Source of the DNA: PALSA-660 sp963726435
GTDB lineage: Bacteria > Actinomycetota > Coriobacteriia > Anaerosomatales > PALSA-660
NCBI GenBank assembly: GCA_963726435.1
Contig: CAVSCJ010000001.1
Span: forward strand, 296,938-360,937
Direction: 5' to 3'
DNA: 64,000 bases
How positions within the stretch are numbered: position 1 is the stretch's first letter; every line of letters starts with the position of its first letter. A program made the translations under genes and the position numbers. Below are positions 37,586-47,226 of the stretch, piece by piece. The notes below the pieces were generated by a model. The model was given only the letters and a program-made list of their open reading frames with translations, made no database searches and was not told where the DNA came from.

Positions 37586-39124
37586 TCACTCGAGCTCACC
37601 GACGGCCGCTCGCGCCGCCGCCAGGACGGCGCCGTCGACCACAAGCCCCCGGACCGCGTCGATCTCGGGCGCGAGCCAGCGGTCCGGACCGGGCCCCTGC
37701 ACGTGCGCGCGCACCAGCGCGCGCACGGACTCCGTGCCTGCCGCGGGCCGCAGCGGCGCGCGCAGGTCCAGCGCGCGGGCCGCCGTGAGCAGCTCGATCG
37801 CCAGGACGCGCTGCAGCCCGTCGATCGACCGCCGCAGCTTGCGTGCCGCGGACCAGCCCATCGAGACGTGGTCCTCCTGCATCGCGGAGGACGGGATCGA
37901 ATCGACGCTCGCGGGCGCGGCTAGGCGCTTCAACTCGCTGACGACGGCCGCCTGAGTGTAGTGCGCGATCATGTGGCCCGAGTCCACGCCTGGATCGTCG
38001 GCAAGGAACGCCGGCAGCCCGTGCGATCGTGCCGCGTCGAGCATCCGGTCCGTCCGGCGCTCAGCGATGGAAGCCAGATCGGCGGCCGCGATAGCGAGGA
38101 AGTCGAGCACGAAAGCGATGGGCGCGCCGTGGAAGTTGCCGTTGCTCTCGAGGCGCCCATCGGGCATCACGACCGGATTGTCGATCGTCGACGAGAGCTC
38201 CCGGACCGCGACCGTCTCCGCGTGGTCGAGGGTGTCGCGCACTGCACCTGCGACCTGGGGCGCACAGCGCAAGGAGTATGCGTCCTGGACCTTTGGGTCA
38301 CCAGTGAGGTGCGACGAGACGATCTCCGAGCCCGACAGCAGGCGCACGATGTTGCGCGCGGAAGCGGCCTGTCCCGGGTGCGGCCTCATCGCCTGCAGAT
38401 CCGCCGCGAAGACGCGGTCCGTCCCCAGCAGCGCCTCCACGCTCATCGCGGCGGACACGTCGGCCACGGTGACCAGCGAGCGCAGGTCGGCGATCGCGAG
38501 CGCGAGCATGCCGAGCATGCCGTCCGTCCCGTTGATGAGCGCGAGGCCTTCCTTCTCCTCCAACTCGACGGGATCGACGCCCGCTGCGCGAAGCGCCTTG
38601 AGTGCGCCGACACGTCGACCGTGCGCGTCGAAGACCTCGCCCTCGCCCATGATCGCCAGAGCGCAGGCGGCCAAGGGTGCCAGGTCGCCGGAGCATCCGA
38701 GAGATCCGTATTCCGGCACGACTGGTGTGATCCAGGAGTTGAGGAGCGCCGCGTAGGCCTGCGCCGTCCGGGCGCGTACGCCTGTACGGCCGCTGCACAG
38801 AGTCGCGAGGCGGAGCAGCAGCATCGCCCGTACGACCTCGATCTCGACCGGCTCTCCACTTCCCGCCGCGTGCGAACGGACGAGCGACCGCTGCAGCGCG
38901 AGCCTCTTGCCGGGCTCGATGTAGCGCGTGGCGAGCGACCCGAACCCTGTGCTGACGCCGTACACGGGACGACCGGAGGCCGCAAGGGCCTCCACGTGCA
39001 TGCGGGCCGACTCGATCGCAGCGAGAGAGTCGGCCGATATCTCGACCGGGGCCGAACGCCGTGCGACGGCGACGACATCCGGGATGGTCAGGGGCCTTCC
39101 ACCCAGAACCACCGTGGGCTCCAT
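37586..39124 (-). CDS. hutH: Histidine ammonia-lyase with Cys-Ser-Gly MIO triad
   Basis: 512 residues. Converts histidine to urocanate and ammonia using the self-made MIO cofactor. The region GSLGCSGDLAPLA has Cys-Ser-Gly where the standard triad is Ala-Ser-Gly. Other motifs: YGVSTGFGSLA, QDAYSLRCAPQV, NFHGAPIAFVLD. First of hutHUI. Its Shine-Dalgarno lies in a hexamer repeat (39127-39152). Function as HutH rests on the operon; a related aminomutase or other ammonia-lyase is unlikely. Confidence 0.94.
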   Translation of the reverse strand: MEPTVVLGGRPLTIPDVVAVARRSAPVEISADSLAAIESARMHVEALAASGRPVYGVSTGFGSLATRYIEPGKRLALQRSLVRSHAAGSGEPVEIEVVRAMLLLRLATLCSGRTGVRARTAQAYAALLNSWITPVVPEYGSLGCSGDLAPLAACALAIMGEGEVFDAHGRRVGALKALRAAGVDPVELEEKEGLALINGTDGMLGMLALAIADLRSLVTVADVSAAMSVEALLGTDRVFAADLQAMRPHPGQAASARNIVRLLSGSEIVSSHLTGDPKVQDAYSLRCAPQVAGAVRDTLDHAETVAVRELSSTIDNPVVMPDGRLESNGNFHGAPIAFVLDFLAIAAADLASIAERRTDRMLDAARSHGLPAFLADDPGVDSGHMIAHYTQAAVVSELKRLAAPASVDSIPSSAMQEDHVSMGWSAARKLRRSIDGLQRVLAIELLTAARALDLRAPLRPAAGTESVRALVRAHVQGPGPDRWLAPEIDAVRGLVVDGAVLAAARAAVGELE

Positions 39125-39126
39125 GA

Positions 39127-39152
39127 CTCTCCCTCTCCCTCTCCCTCTCCCT
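39127..39152 (-). repeat. Hexanucleotide repeat forming the hutH ribosome-binding region
   Basis: Four and a third copies of CTCTCC on the plus strand, read as GGAGAG repeats on the minus strand, ending two bases before the hutH ATG. Every unit can act as a Shine-Dalgarno, and copy-number change would alter spacing by six bases. Confidence 0.8.
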
Positions 39153-39317
39153 GCGGTCCGCGAGGCGGCGCGCAACCGCCCGCGATCCCGTCCTCGGTCA
39201 TATACTGGGCGGAGCATACTCGGCGAAACCGGCCGGCCTCCGCTCCTGCGCGCGGGAGCGCCGAAGCGGCTGCTTGCGAGTGCGACGCGTCACGACCCTC
39301 CGAACGGCAGGTGCACC

Positions 39318-40244
39318 GTGTCCACGCCGACGCTTCCCGATGATCCGATGTGGCCGAGAGCCTCAGGATGGTTCGTTCCCGTTGCAGGTGGCGGCACGCA
39401 CGCGGCCGACCTCGCCCTCGTCGGCGTCCCCGCATTCGGGACCTCGATCACCGCGACGCATGCTGAGACTACACCTCGCGCGCTACGGGACGCCCTCGCC
39501 CTCTTCTCGACGTTCGCGGCCAGCCGGGATGTCGACGTCTCGGCCCTGCACGCGATCGATCTGGGCGACGTGAAGGATCCCGATGGTCCGGAAGGAGAGG
39601 CCCGGGTCGCTACGGCTCTCGCAGGCGCTCTAGACTTCTGCGAACTTCTGGTCGCCATCGGCGGAGACAACTCGATCACGTTCTCCACGGCGAACGCGCT
39701 GTTCTCCGGGTTCCTCGGCGATTGCGGTCTGATCACGCTGGACGCGCACCACGACCTCCGGGACGGGCTCAGCAACGGTTCGCCCGTGCGGCGCCTCATC
39801 GACGCGGGGCTTCCCGGCGACCGGGTCGTCCAGATCGGCATCGCCGACTTCTCGAACTCGGCCGCTTACGCAGCACGGGCACGCGAGACCGGTGTCACGG
39901 TCGTACCACGGGCAGATCTGCGTGGGAGCGATCTCGCGACGATCGTATCGCGCGCGCTCGGGGTCGCCGGCGCCGGAGGCGGGCCGGTCTACGTCGACGT
40001 CGACATGGACGTCTGCGACCGGGCCGTCGTCCCTGGTTGTCCGTCGGCGGCTCCGGGCGGCATCTCCGCCCACGAACTCCGCACGCTCGTATACCTTCTT
40101 GCGCGCGACCCGCGAGTCCGTGCGATCGACATCACCGAGGTCGACGCCTCGATCGACAGCCCCGACGGCCGGACCGTGCGACTCGCCGCGTTGCTCGTCC
40201 TCGAAGCCGCCGCAGGCCTCGCGGCCAGGAAGGACGCCCGGTGA
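39318..40244 (+). CDS. hutG: Arginase-superfamily hydrolase, probable formimidoylglutamase
   Basis: 308 residues of the ureohydrolase fold. Mn-binding motifs: GGDNSIT (Asn in place of the usual His of GGDHS), LDAHHDLRDG, and VDVDMDVCDRA followed by PGCPSAAPGG. Divergent from hutHUI, so formiminoglutamate hydrolysis to glutamate is the natural role; agmatinase is the alternative. GTG at 39318 with AGGTG upstream; earlier codons overlap hutH and its leader. Confidence 0.8.
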   Translation: MSTPTLPDDPMWPRASGWFVPVAGGGTHAADLALVGVPAFGTSITATHAETTPRALRDALALFSTFAASRDVDVSALHAIDLGDVKDPDGPEGEARVATALAGALDFCELLVAIGGDNSITFSTANALFSGFLGDCGLITLDAHHDLRDGLSNGSPVRRLIDAGLPGDRVVQIGIADFSNSAAYAARARETGVTVVPRADLRGSDLATIVSRALGVAGAGGGPVYVDVDMDVCDRAVVPGCPSAAPGGISAHELRTLVYLLARDPRVRAIDITEVDASIDSPDGRTVRLAALLVLEAAAGLAARKDAR

Positions 40245-40738
40245 CACGAAGGATCGTGGCCGCCCAGAACATCAGCCGGATGTGCCTGGTCTGCGGCAGG
40301 GACAACCCGGCGGGACTCGGGGCGCGTTTCTACGAGCTGGAAGACGGCGAGCTGCTCGGCGTGTTCCGGCCACGCGAGGTGCATCAGAGCTACCCCGGGC
40401 GACTGCACGGCGGCATCGCCTCGACGGTGCTGGACGAGACCATAGGGCGTGCAATGAACATCGCCCACCCCGAGTCCTGGGGCGTCACGGTCGAGTTGAC
40501 GGTGCGCTTCCTGAAGCCGGTCCCACTCGACGGGGAGGTCCGCGCCATCGCTCGCATCACCCGTGACACGCGGCGAGTCTTCGAGGGGACCGGAGAGATA
40601 GTCCTGGAGGACGGGACCGTCGCCGTCGAGGCATCCGGCAAGTACCTGAAGATGCCGATCTCCACCATCGTCGAGGGAGATCTCGACTCTCAATGGTTCG
40701 CGGACGAGCGGGAGATTCCCGCCTCGACGGAATCGTAG
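40241..40738 (+). CDS. Hotdog-fold thioesterase (PaaI/YbgC-like)
   Basis: 165 residues. Core motif LHGGIASTVLDETIGRA and VTVELTVRFLKPVPL mark an acyl-CoA thioesterase-like hotdog domain; an N-terminal MCLVCGRDNPAGLG segment with two Cys is typical of one PaaI subgroup. GTG overlaps the hutG-like stop (GTGA), so coupled. Substrate unknown. Confidence 0.85.
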   Translation: MTRRIVAAQNISRMCLVCGRDNPAGLGARFYELEDGELLGVFRPREVHQSYPGRLHGGIASTVLDETIGRAMNIAHPESWGVTVELTVRFLKPVPLDGEVRAIARITRDTRRVFEGTGEIVLEDGTVAVEASGKYLKMPISTIVEGDLDSQWFADEREIPASTES

Positions 40739-40834
40739 GTCGCCCGCGCGCCGGGTGATACGCTGTCCTGCGCACGAACCCGGTCCGCGGCGGACCCGCG
40801 GGAACGCGCACCAGACACTTGACGAGGGAGAATC

Positions 40835-43204
40835 ATGTCTCGCACGAAGGCGTTGATCCGGCTCGTCTGCTTCTCCGTCGTCGGCACCGCACTCCTCCTC
40901 GCCACCGCGGGCGTCGCCTTCGGTGCCACAGGCGATCCGATACTGGGTCTCGCTGGCCTGCAGGCGAAGCTGGACGCACGCGGACCGGTCCCCGGCTACT
41001 TCAAGACGGTCGTCAGGGGGTCCGAGATCGTTACCATCCCGATCGAGGTCCTCGCACTGACCGGAGACACGCCGGGCAGCTCTCTCATCATGTTCGAGGC
41101 GTCCGGTCCGCTGATCGACCACTACGGGGGGATCGTTTCCGGCATGAGCGGGAGTCCTCTGTACGTCGAGGACGAGGGCGTGGACAAGGTGATCGGAGCC
41201 CTTTCGTACGGCGACATATTCACCTTGGGAGGCGCCGGCCTGGCTACACCGATCGAACCGATGATCCACCTGGCCACCGACTACACGCCCCGTGTCGAGA
41301 TGCTCTCCTCGCCAGTCGAGATGTCCGGGCGGATGATCGACCGCGTCATCGTCTCCGCGGACCCGGACGCCCTCAAGAACGTCAGCCCCCGCAGCGCATT
41401 CGTCGCACGGTCGCTCTCATCCGTCTTCATCGGCGGAATGCCGCCGGCGAGCCGCGCCTACAAGAAGCTCGCCAAGGACCTCGGGGCACGCGGGCTGTCG
41501 GTCGTGGCGATCGCGGCTCCTCTCGCCTCCGGCGCGTCGACCTTCACCACCGATCTCGTCCCGGGATCCGCTCTCGGAGTCCTCGCCACCCGCGGAGACA
41601 TCTGGATAGGCGGCCTAGGCACGACCACATGGGTCGACGGCGACACTCTGGTGGCCTTCGGGCATCCGGCGTTCTACACCGGCCCGGCCAGTCTCTACAT
41701 GTGCAACGCCTGGGTCGCGGGGGTTTGGCCCAGCAGCTACGAGCCCTACAAGATCGGCTACCCGAGCGTTGTGCGAGGCACGATCACACAGGATCGCGGT
41801 GCGGGCATCATGGGCCGGCTCGGAGCTCCTCCCGCAGAGACCCCGATAACGGCGCGCGTAGCGAACGGCGGCCGTGAGGCGACCGCCACGGCGTGGGTCT
41901 CGAGCGAGATGCTCGACTCCGGACAGGTCGGCTACCTCGCCAACTCGGTCGCCTACGCCGCCGGCGCCGAGCTCTTCGACCTTCCCGGGACGCCTGGCAG
42001 CGCCGACACCACGGCGACGGTCCGCTTGTCCGTCGGCGGCGTCGAGTCCACGGTGACGCTGGTGGACGTGATGGACAGCGATCTCGATATCTTCTCCGAG
42101 ATCGGCTACGACGCGGATCTGGCGGTCAACTCGATAGTGGGCGTGCTCGCCGACGGGATCGAGCAGCCGCACATCCTGTCGATGGACGTGGAAGCGTCGA
42201 TGACGACTCACCGGAGGCAGGCGACCGTCGCCGGTGTCAGTCTGAACGAGCCTCTCCACGAAGGCGACAACCGAGTGAACGTCTCGATGCTCGTCAATGG
42301 GATCGCCGACACGCAGACGATCGAGACCACCCTTACGGTCCCAGAGGGTGCACCGCTCACCGGTATTCTCTCGGTGCAGGGCACCCGCTCCTCGAGAGGC
42401 TCCGACGACTACCAGATCATCGAGGTAGCCTCCCGCTTGTCCGCGGCGGCCACGCGCAAGACCGTGGCGCAGATCGTGGACGAGCTCAACACGGCCCTGC
42501 CCGACAACTCCTTCACGATCACTCTCACTCCGGGAGACCCCGTCGGCGACTTCGACTTCGTGGCGGTGTCCGAGACCACCCCGTGGGTGGTCGACGGCAA
42601 TGCGCTCGCAACGATCACCGAGCTGAGCGCCGACGTGTCTCCCTACGTCGTCTCCTACGGCGGCGCGGCGATCGTGAGCGGCGAGGTGTTCGGTCCTTCG
42701 GAGCCGACGACAGTCTCGGTCTACGGGATCCCCGAAGGGTCGGACACTCCGATCCTGCTAGCCCGGGAACGCGCGTTGATGGAGGAGGGGACGCTCTCCT
42801 ACATGGCCACGCTCGACGGCCTGACCAGGAACACGCTGATCATCGTGAGCGTCGACGGAGGCGCTGACTACACTCCCGCTACGGCCGAGTCATACGTGGA
42901 GGTGAGGGCGAAGATCCTGCTGACCTCCTCGAGGTACGACGTCCGGTTCGGCCGCCAGGTAACGCTCACCGCGCGCGTGCTGCCCAAGAACTCACGCGGG
43001 CGCGTGACGTTCCAGTACTGGGAGAGCACGCACAAGCATTGGCGGACGATCGGCTTCCGCTACCTGCACGCGGCTGGGTCGTACGCGCACGCACAGATCA
43101 AGTGGATGCCTCGGTGGGGCGCACGGCGTGTCCGCGCCATCTACGGAGGCAGCTTCTACAACGCGGGAGTGACGTCGCGCATGATCACGACCCGCGCGCA
43201 CTAG
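40835..43204 (+). CDS. Secreted SpoIVB-type (S55) peptidase-like protein
   Basis: 789 residues. Signal peptide (~1-31, cleavage near AFGATG). The S55 serine site GIVSGMSGSPLY lies at ~100-110, with the rest of the SpoIVB-like domain to ~300 (GDTLVAFGHPAFYTG). Beta-rich repeats fill ~320-680, and an Ig-like domain (~690-789, LTSSRYDVRFGRQVTLTARVL) ends it. S55 enzymes are best known in spore formers. GAGGGAGA precedes the ATG. Outside the membrane or wall-associated. Confidence 0.85.
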   Translation: MSRTKALIRLVCFSVVGTALLLATAGVAFGATGDPILGLAGLQAKLDARGPVPGYFKTVVRGSEIVTIPIEVLALTGDTPGSSLIMFEASGPLIDHYGGIVSGMSGSPLYVEDEGVDKVIGALSYGDIFTLGGAGLATPIEPMIHLATDYTPRVEMLSSPVEMSGRMIDRVIVSADPDALKNVSPRSAFVARSLSSVFIGGMPPASRAYKKLAKDLGARGLSVVAIAAPLASGASTFTTDLVPGSALGVLATRGDIWIGGLGTTTWVDGDTLVAFGHPAFYTGPASLYMCNAWVAGVWPSSYEPYKIGYPSVVRGTITQDRGAGIMGRLGAPPAETPITARVANGGREATATAWVSSEMLDSGQVGYLANSVAYAAGAELFDLPGTPGSADTTATVRLSVGGVESTVTLVDVMDSDLDIFSEIGYDADLAVNSIVGVLADGIEQPHILSMDVEASMTTHRRQATVAGVSLNEPLHEGDNRVNVSMLVNGIADTQTIETTLTVPEGAPLTGILSVQGTRSSRGSDDYQIIEVASRLSAAATRKTVAQIVDELNTALPDNSFTITLTPGDPVGDFDFVAVSETTPWVVDGNALATITELSADVSPYVVSYGGAAIVSGEVFGPSEPTTVSVYGIPEGSDTPILLARERALMEEGTLSYMATLDGLTRNTLIIVSVDGGADYTPATAESYVEVRAKILLTSSRYDVRFGRQVTLTARVLPKNSRGRVTFQYWESTHKHWRTIGFRYLHAAGSYAHAQIKWMPRWGARRVRAIYGGSFYNAGVTSRMITTRAH

Positions 43205-43214
43205 GACACTCGAG

Positions 43215-44162
43215 GTGAAGGCGCTCTGGCTCGAGGAGGGCGGTCTGTCGGTTCGAGAGCGCCTCGTCCCCGCCACCGGGGACGAGGCGCTCGTCCGCGT
43301 CCGCCTGTCGGGCATCTGCGGCACCGACCTGGAGCTCGCTCGCGGCTATCATCCGTTCACCGGCATAATCGGGCACGAGTTCGTGGGCGAGGTGGTGGAG
43401 TCGCCCGACCCGTCATTGGTGGGTGCCCGTGTCGTCGGTGAGATCAACGTCTCGTGCGGCTCGTGCGACACTTGTCGCGCGGGTCGCCCGACCCATTGCG
43501 AGCGGCGCACGGTGCTCGGCATCGATGGTCGTGACGGCGCCCACGCTGAGTTCCTGCGCCTCCCGGTACGCAATCTGCACCGCGTTCCGGATTCCGTTCC
43601 GGATGAGTCCGCGGTCTTCGCTGAGCCGCTCGCGGCGGCTGTCGAGATCCTGGAACAGGTACGGGTCCTGCCGCAGGACCGCGTGCTGCTGGTCGGTGCC
43701 GGACGTCTCGGCCAACTCGTCGCGCAAGTGCTCGCGCTCACGGGCGCGCACCTGCGCGTGGTCGCGAGGCACGACGTCCAGAAGGCGCTGCTGGCGGCTC
43801 GAGGCATAGAGACGATCGAAGCGGACGAGGTGGTACCGCGCAAGTGGGACGTGGTCGTCGAGGCGACCGGATCGACATCCGGCTTCGACCTGGCTGCGCT
43901 CGCGCTACGCCCGCGTGGCACGCTCGTGCTCAAGTCGACGTACCGCGGCGAGGTCACTCTCGCACTCGCGCCCTTCGTGGTCGACGAGATCACCATCGTC
44001 GGTTCTCGGTGCGGGCCTTTCGCCCCGGCGTTGCGCCTGCTCGAGAAAGAAGAGGTCGACCCGAGGCCGCTGATCGCGCGAAGCTACCCGCTCGGGCAGG
44101 CCGTGGAGGCGATGGCGGAAGCGGCGCGTCCGGGGACGATGAAGATCCTGCTGCGCCCGTAG
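43215..44162 (+). CDS. Zinc-containing alcohol dehydrogenase (MDR family)
   Basis: 315 residues, shorter than the ~345 usual. Catalytic zinc residues in GICGTDLELARGYHPFTGIIGHEF, four-Cys structural zinc (CGSCDTCRAGRPTHC), NAD-binding LLVGAGRLGQLVAQ. Substrate unknown; sorbitol/threonine-type dehydrogenases are relatives. GTG at 43215 follows CGAGG closely. Downstream of the S55 gene by 10 bases. Confidence 0.88.
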   Translation: MKALWLEEGGLSVRERLVPATGDEALVRVRLSGICGTDLELARGYHPFTGIIGHEFVGEVVESPDPSLVGARVVGEINVSCGSCDTCRAGRPTHCERRTVLGIDGRDGAHAEFLRLPVRNLHRVPDSVPDESAVFAEPLAAAVEILEQVRVLPQDRVLLVGAGRLGQLVAQVLALTGAHLRVVARHDVQKALLAARGIETIEADEVVPRKWDVVVEATGSTSGFDLAALALRPRGTLVLKSTYRGEVTLALAPFVVDEITIVGSRCGPFAPALRLLEKEEVDPRPLIARSYPLGQAVEAMAEAARPGTMKILLRP

Positions 44163-44253
44163 AGGGAACGCCCGCGCGAAGCCGATGACAGCCGTGGCTC
44201 GCGGCCGCCCCCCGACAGCCGCTTCACCCGCGACACACGCCGCTCCCGACTCG

Positions 44254-44796
44254 TCACACACACCGCGTCGACCAGCGGCCCAGCTTGCTCAGGAACGTAT
44301 CGAGCTGTTTGAGCATGTCCTCGTCAACGAGGCGGCCGCCGGAGAACTTGGATGCCGCGAACGACACGGTCATCTCGACGTCGCTGAAGACCGGTACGTG
44401 GAAGAAGTGCCACATCTGCCGCCATGCGAGTTGTGCGCGGATCGTGCCCATGTACCCCGTGGAGGCCCCCATCAGGGCGAGTGGACGTTCGCGCAACGTG
44501 GGGTCGCCCACCGGCCGCGACAGCCAGTCGACCGCGTTCTTCAGGACGCCGGGGACGCCGAAGTTGTGTTCGGGCGTAGACAGCAGCAGGCAGCCGGACG
44601 AAGCGACTAGCTCCTTCGCGGCGACGACGGCTTCAGGGGGATCAGCTTCGCGATCCTGGCTGAACAGCGGGAACTCCCCGATGGGCGCCTGCACGATCTC
44701 GAGCCCGCTGGCGGGTGCCCGTTCGATCGCGGTATCGAGCAGGGCCTGGTTGTAGCTTCCCGTCCGCAGAGACCCGCAGAGTGCGGATACGATCAT
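44254..44796 (-). CDS. NADPH-dependent FMN reductase
   Basis: 180 residues, flavodoxin-like. CGSLRTGSYNQALL binds FMN phosphate, and STPEHNFGVPGVLKNAVDWL is the second FMN/dimer motif of the ArsH/azoreductase-like NADPH:FMN family. Electron acceptor (quinone, metal, azo) unknown. It follows the SpoIIE-type gene by 12 bases. Confidence 0.9.
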   Translation of the reverse strand: MIVSALCGSLRTGSYNQALLDTAIERAPASGLEIVQAPIGEFPLFSQDREADPPEAVVAAKELVASSGCLLLSTPEHNFGVPGVLKNAVDWLSRPVGDPTLRERPLALMGASTGYMGTIRAQLAWRQMWHFFHVPVFSDVEMTVSFAASKFSGGRLVDEDMLKQLDTFLSKLGRWSTRCV

Positions 44797-44808
44797 GACC
44801 TGGCCTCC

Positions 44809-47085
44809 CTATCGCTCCGTCAGCGCGACCGCGAGGATGGCGAGATCGTCGGAGAGGCGCCCGCCCGCATAGGACCCCGCCTCCTGGACCACGCGGGTCG
44901 CTGCTATCCAGGGATCGCCGCCCTCGAGCCCTTCCAGGATCCGGAAGACCCGCTCCTCTCCGAACATGCCCCCTTCGCCGCGGGCCTCTGTGAGACCGTC
45001 CGTGTAGAGGAACAGAAGGTCCTCGTGATGCATCTCCGCCTCGGAGTCGACGAACGCGGCGTCGGGCAGCGCACCAACCAGGGTGGAATTGGACGGCAGG
45101 CGGACCATGGCGGTTCCCGGGCGGCCGACGGCGCCGGTCGTGTGCCCGGCGTTGCAGTAGGTCAGGCGCCCGGTGGTCGTGTCCAGCGCTCCGAGGAACA
45201 CAGTTGCGAACATCTCGGGTCCCGACTCCCTCAGGAGAACGCCGTTGACGACCCTCATGACTTCCGCGGGACTCTTCTCCCGATCCATGGCCTGCGCCCT
45301 GATCGTGTTCTTCACCATCGAGGTCAGCGCCGCAGCGTCGAGACCCTTGCCCGACATGTCCCCGACCACCACGCCGACCACGCCGCGCTCGATCTCGAAC
45401 AGGTCGTAGAAGTCGCCACCCACGCGCGCGGTCTCGGTGGCCGAGCGGTACACGTGGGCGAAGCGCAAGTGCGGGATCGTCTCCGGGAGCGCGAGCAAGG
45501 CCTGCTGCAGGGTCTCTGCGATCCGGTGCTCGCCTTCGTACAGACGCGCGTTCTGCAGTGCGAGTGCCACGGTGGTCGCGACGCTCTCTGCGAAATCGAT
45601 CTGCTCGGCGGTGAACTCTACCGGCTTCGTGTGGTGGTTCATGAACATCACGCCGATGACTTCGCCCTGGACGATCAGCGGCATCGTGAGCACGGAGCGG
45701 ATGCCGTATGACTCCATGACGTCGTGGTCGAGCCTCGGGTCGCTGTAGGCGTCGTCGATGGCTACCGGATGGCCGGTCCCCAGCGCCATCGCGGCGTGAG
45801 GCGCCTGCTCGTCGGTTAGGACCACGCCTATGATCTCCTCAGGGAAGTTGTAGCTGTACTTCGTGTTCCAGATCCCGTCCTGACGCATGACGATCGCAGC
45901 GGTCTCAGTGCCCACCGCGTCAGAGGTCACCGAGACGATCCGATGCATCACCTCGTCGAACTCCAGCGTCGAGTGGGCCAGCCGGTTGACCTCCGCAAGG
46001 GCCTGGCTGAACGTCACCCGGCGTTCGATGCTTTCGGCCATCGAGTCGAACTGCCGACCGAGCTCGACGAACTCGTCGCCTCCGTGGCTCAGATGCGCAC
46101 GAGCGGAAAGCCTGCCGCGGCCGATCTTGGCGGCGGCATCCCCTAGCCGCCTGGTGGGCAAATAGACCCAGACCGTCCCCAAGGCCCAGGCGGCCGTGAG
46201 CGTCACGAGCGCCACCAAGGCGAACCCGGCCAGGGTCATGTCGAAGACGCGGTTCGCCTCGGCGAACAGCTCATCGGACGAGAATCCGAGCGCAAGGAAC
46301 AACCCGCCGTCCGGCTCCTCGAAGACCGGCCTGAACGCGAATTCGAGGGTCGTGTCGCCAGCGACAGGGACGGTCCTCGACCCGCTGGGCGCCGAGAGGA
46401 TGGCCTCCATCAGAGGCGTTCCGGCGATCGACGAGCCCTGCACGCCGCCCACCTCGGGAAGGCGGACGACCACCATCCCGGTCGAGTCGACGAGGTACTC
46501 GCGGAACGGGGACCCTGCTGACGCAGCGCCCATGCGATCGCTGAGCTGCTGTACAGCCAGAGAGAGGTAGGCGACGCTCCGCACGGCTCCACGGGCGTCG
46601 ATGACTGGGTAGGCCACGTTCACTGAAGGCCGTCCGGACACCTTGTCGACCTGGTAGTCACCGACGGCGAAACGCAGGTACCGCGTAGCGCGTCGAAAGT
46701 AGGACCGGTCACCCAAGTCGACCGTCCCGGAGACAGGCAGTGCAGACACGACGAGACGTCCGTCGGGCGCGATGATACCGACGTTCAGGTAGTCCGGCTG
46801 TTCCTTCAGGATGCGTTCGGCGGTCGACTGGGCGGTCTTCCAGTCCTGCTCCTGGACCGCCTGCGAGGACGCGTAGGTGACCAGAGTCGCGCGACCCTGG
46901 CTGATCAGCCCCTGCAGAGAGGCGGCGTCGCCCTGGGCCAAGCGAAGCACGTCGTCGCGCGTCCTCTGAGCCGCTATGCCGTTCTGCACCGCCGCATAGA
47001 CGGCCAGGAGCACCGCCGCAGGCAGCAGGGCAAGCAGGACCATCGCAAGGAGCCGCGCGCGCAGCCCGGAAAAAGCCTTGAGCAT
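44809..47085 (-). CDS. Membrane sensor with SpoIIE-type PP2C phosphatase
   Basis: 758 residues. Membrane helix (~10-30), Cache-type extracytoplasmic sensor (~35-270), second helix (~283-305), HAMP (~305-360), GAF (~370-525), then a PP2C/SpoIIE domain (~540-758) with RVGGDFYDLFEIE, GDMSGKGLDAA and the FLYTDGLTEARG Asp motif. Such RsbU-like phosphatases dephosphorylate anti-anti-sigma factors in partner-switching. No partner is nearby. Confidence 0.9.
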   Translation of the reverse strand: MLKAFSGLRARLLAMVLLALLPAAVLLAVYAAVQNGIAAQRTRDDVLRLAQGDAASLQGLISQGRATLVTYASSQAVQEQDWKTAQSTAERILKEQPDYLNVGIIAPDGRLVVSALPVSGTVDLGDRSYFRRATRYLRFAVGDYQVDKVSGRPSVNVAYPVIDARGAVRSVAYLSLAVQQLSDRMGAASAGSPFREYLVDSTGMVVVRLPEVGGVQGSSIAGTPLMEAILSAPSGSRTVPVAGDTTLEFAFRPVFEEPDGGLFLALGFSSDELFAEANRVFDMTLAGFALVALVTLTAAWALGTVWVYLPTRRLGDAAAKIGRGRLSARAHLSHGGDEFVELGRQFDSMAESIERRVTFSQALAEVNRLAHSTLEFDEVMHRIVSVTSDAVGTETAAIVMRQDGIWNTKYSYNFPEEIIGVVLTDEQAPHAAMALGTGHPVAIDDAYSDPRLDHDVMESYGIRSVLTMPLIVQGEVIGVMFMNHHTKPVEFTAEQIDFAESVATTVALALQNARLYEGEHRIAETLQQALLALPETIPHLRFAHVYRSATETARVGGDFYDLFEIERGVVGVVVGDMSGKGLDAAALTSMVKNTIRAQAMDREKSPAEVMRVVNGVLLRESGPEMFATVFLGALDTTTGRLTYCNAGHTTGAVGRPGTAMVRLPSNSTLVGALPDAAFVDSEAEMHHEDLLFLYTDGLTEARGEGGMFGEERVFRILEGLEGGDPWIAATRVVQEAGSYAGGRLSDDLAILAVALTER

Positions 47086-47226
47086 AGCCCCTCCGTCGCG
47101 CCGCGAGTCGAAGACGCCAGGCCGTCACGAGGGGCGGGGCTCCCTCCGGCCGTGCGCCAATGATACGGCAGAGGAGCTCCGAAGCGGAGGCCGCGTCGCG
47201 GAACGTGCGAGTGAGCGGCCTCCGAC

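Noticed and set aside
38928..39317. N-terminal extension of the hutG-like gene into hutH
   Set aside because: The extension is antisense to hutH and through a microsatellite; the GTG at 39318 has an SD.
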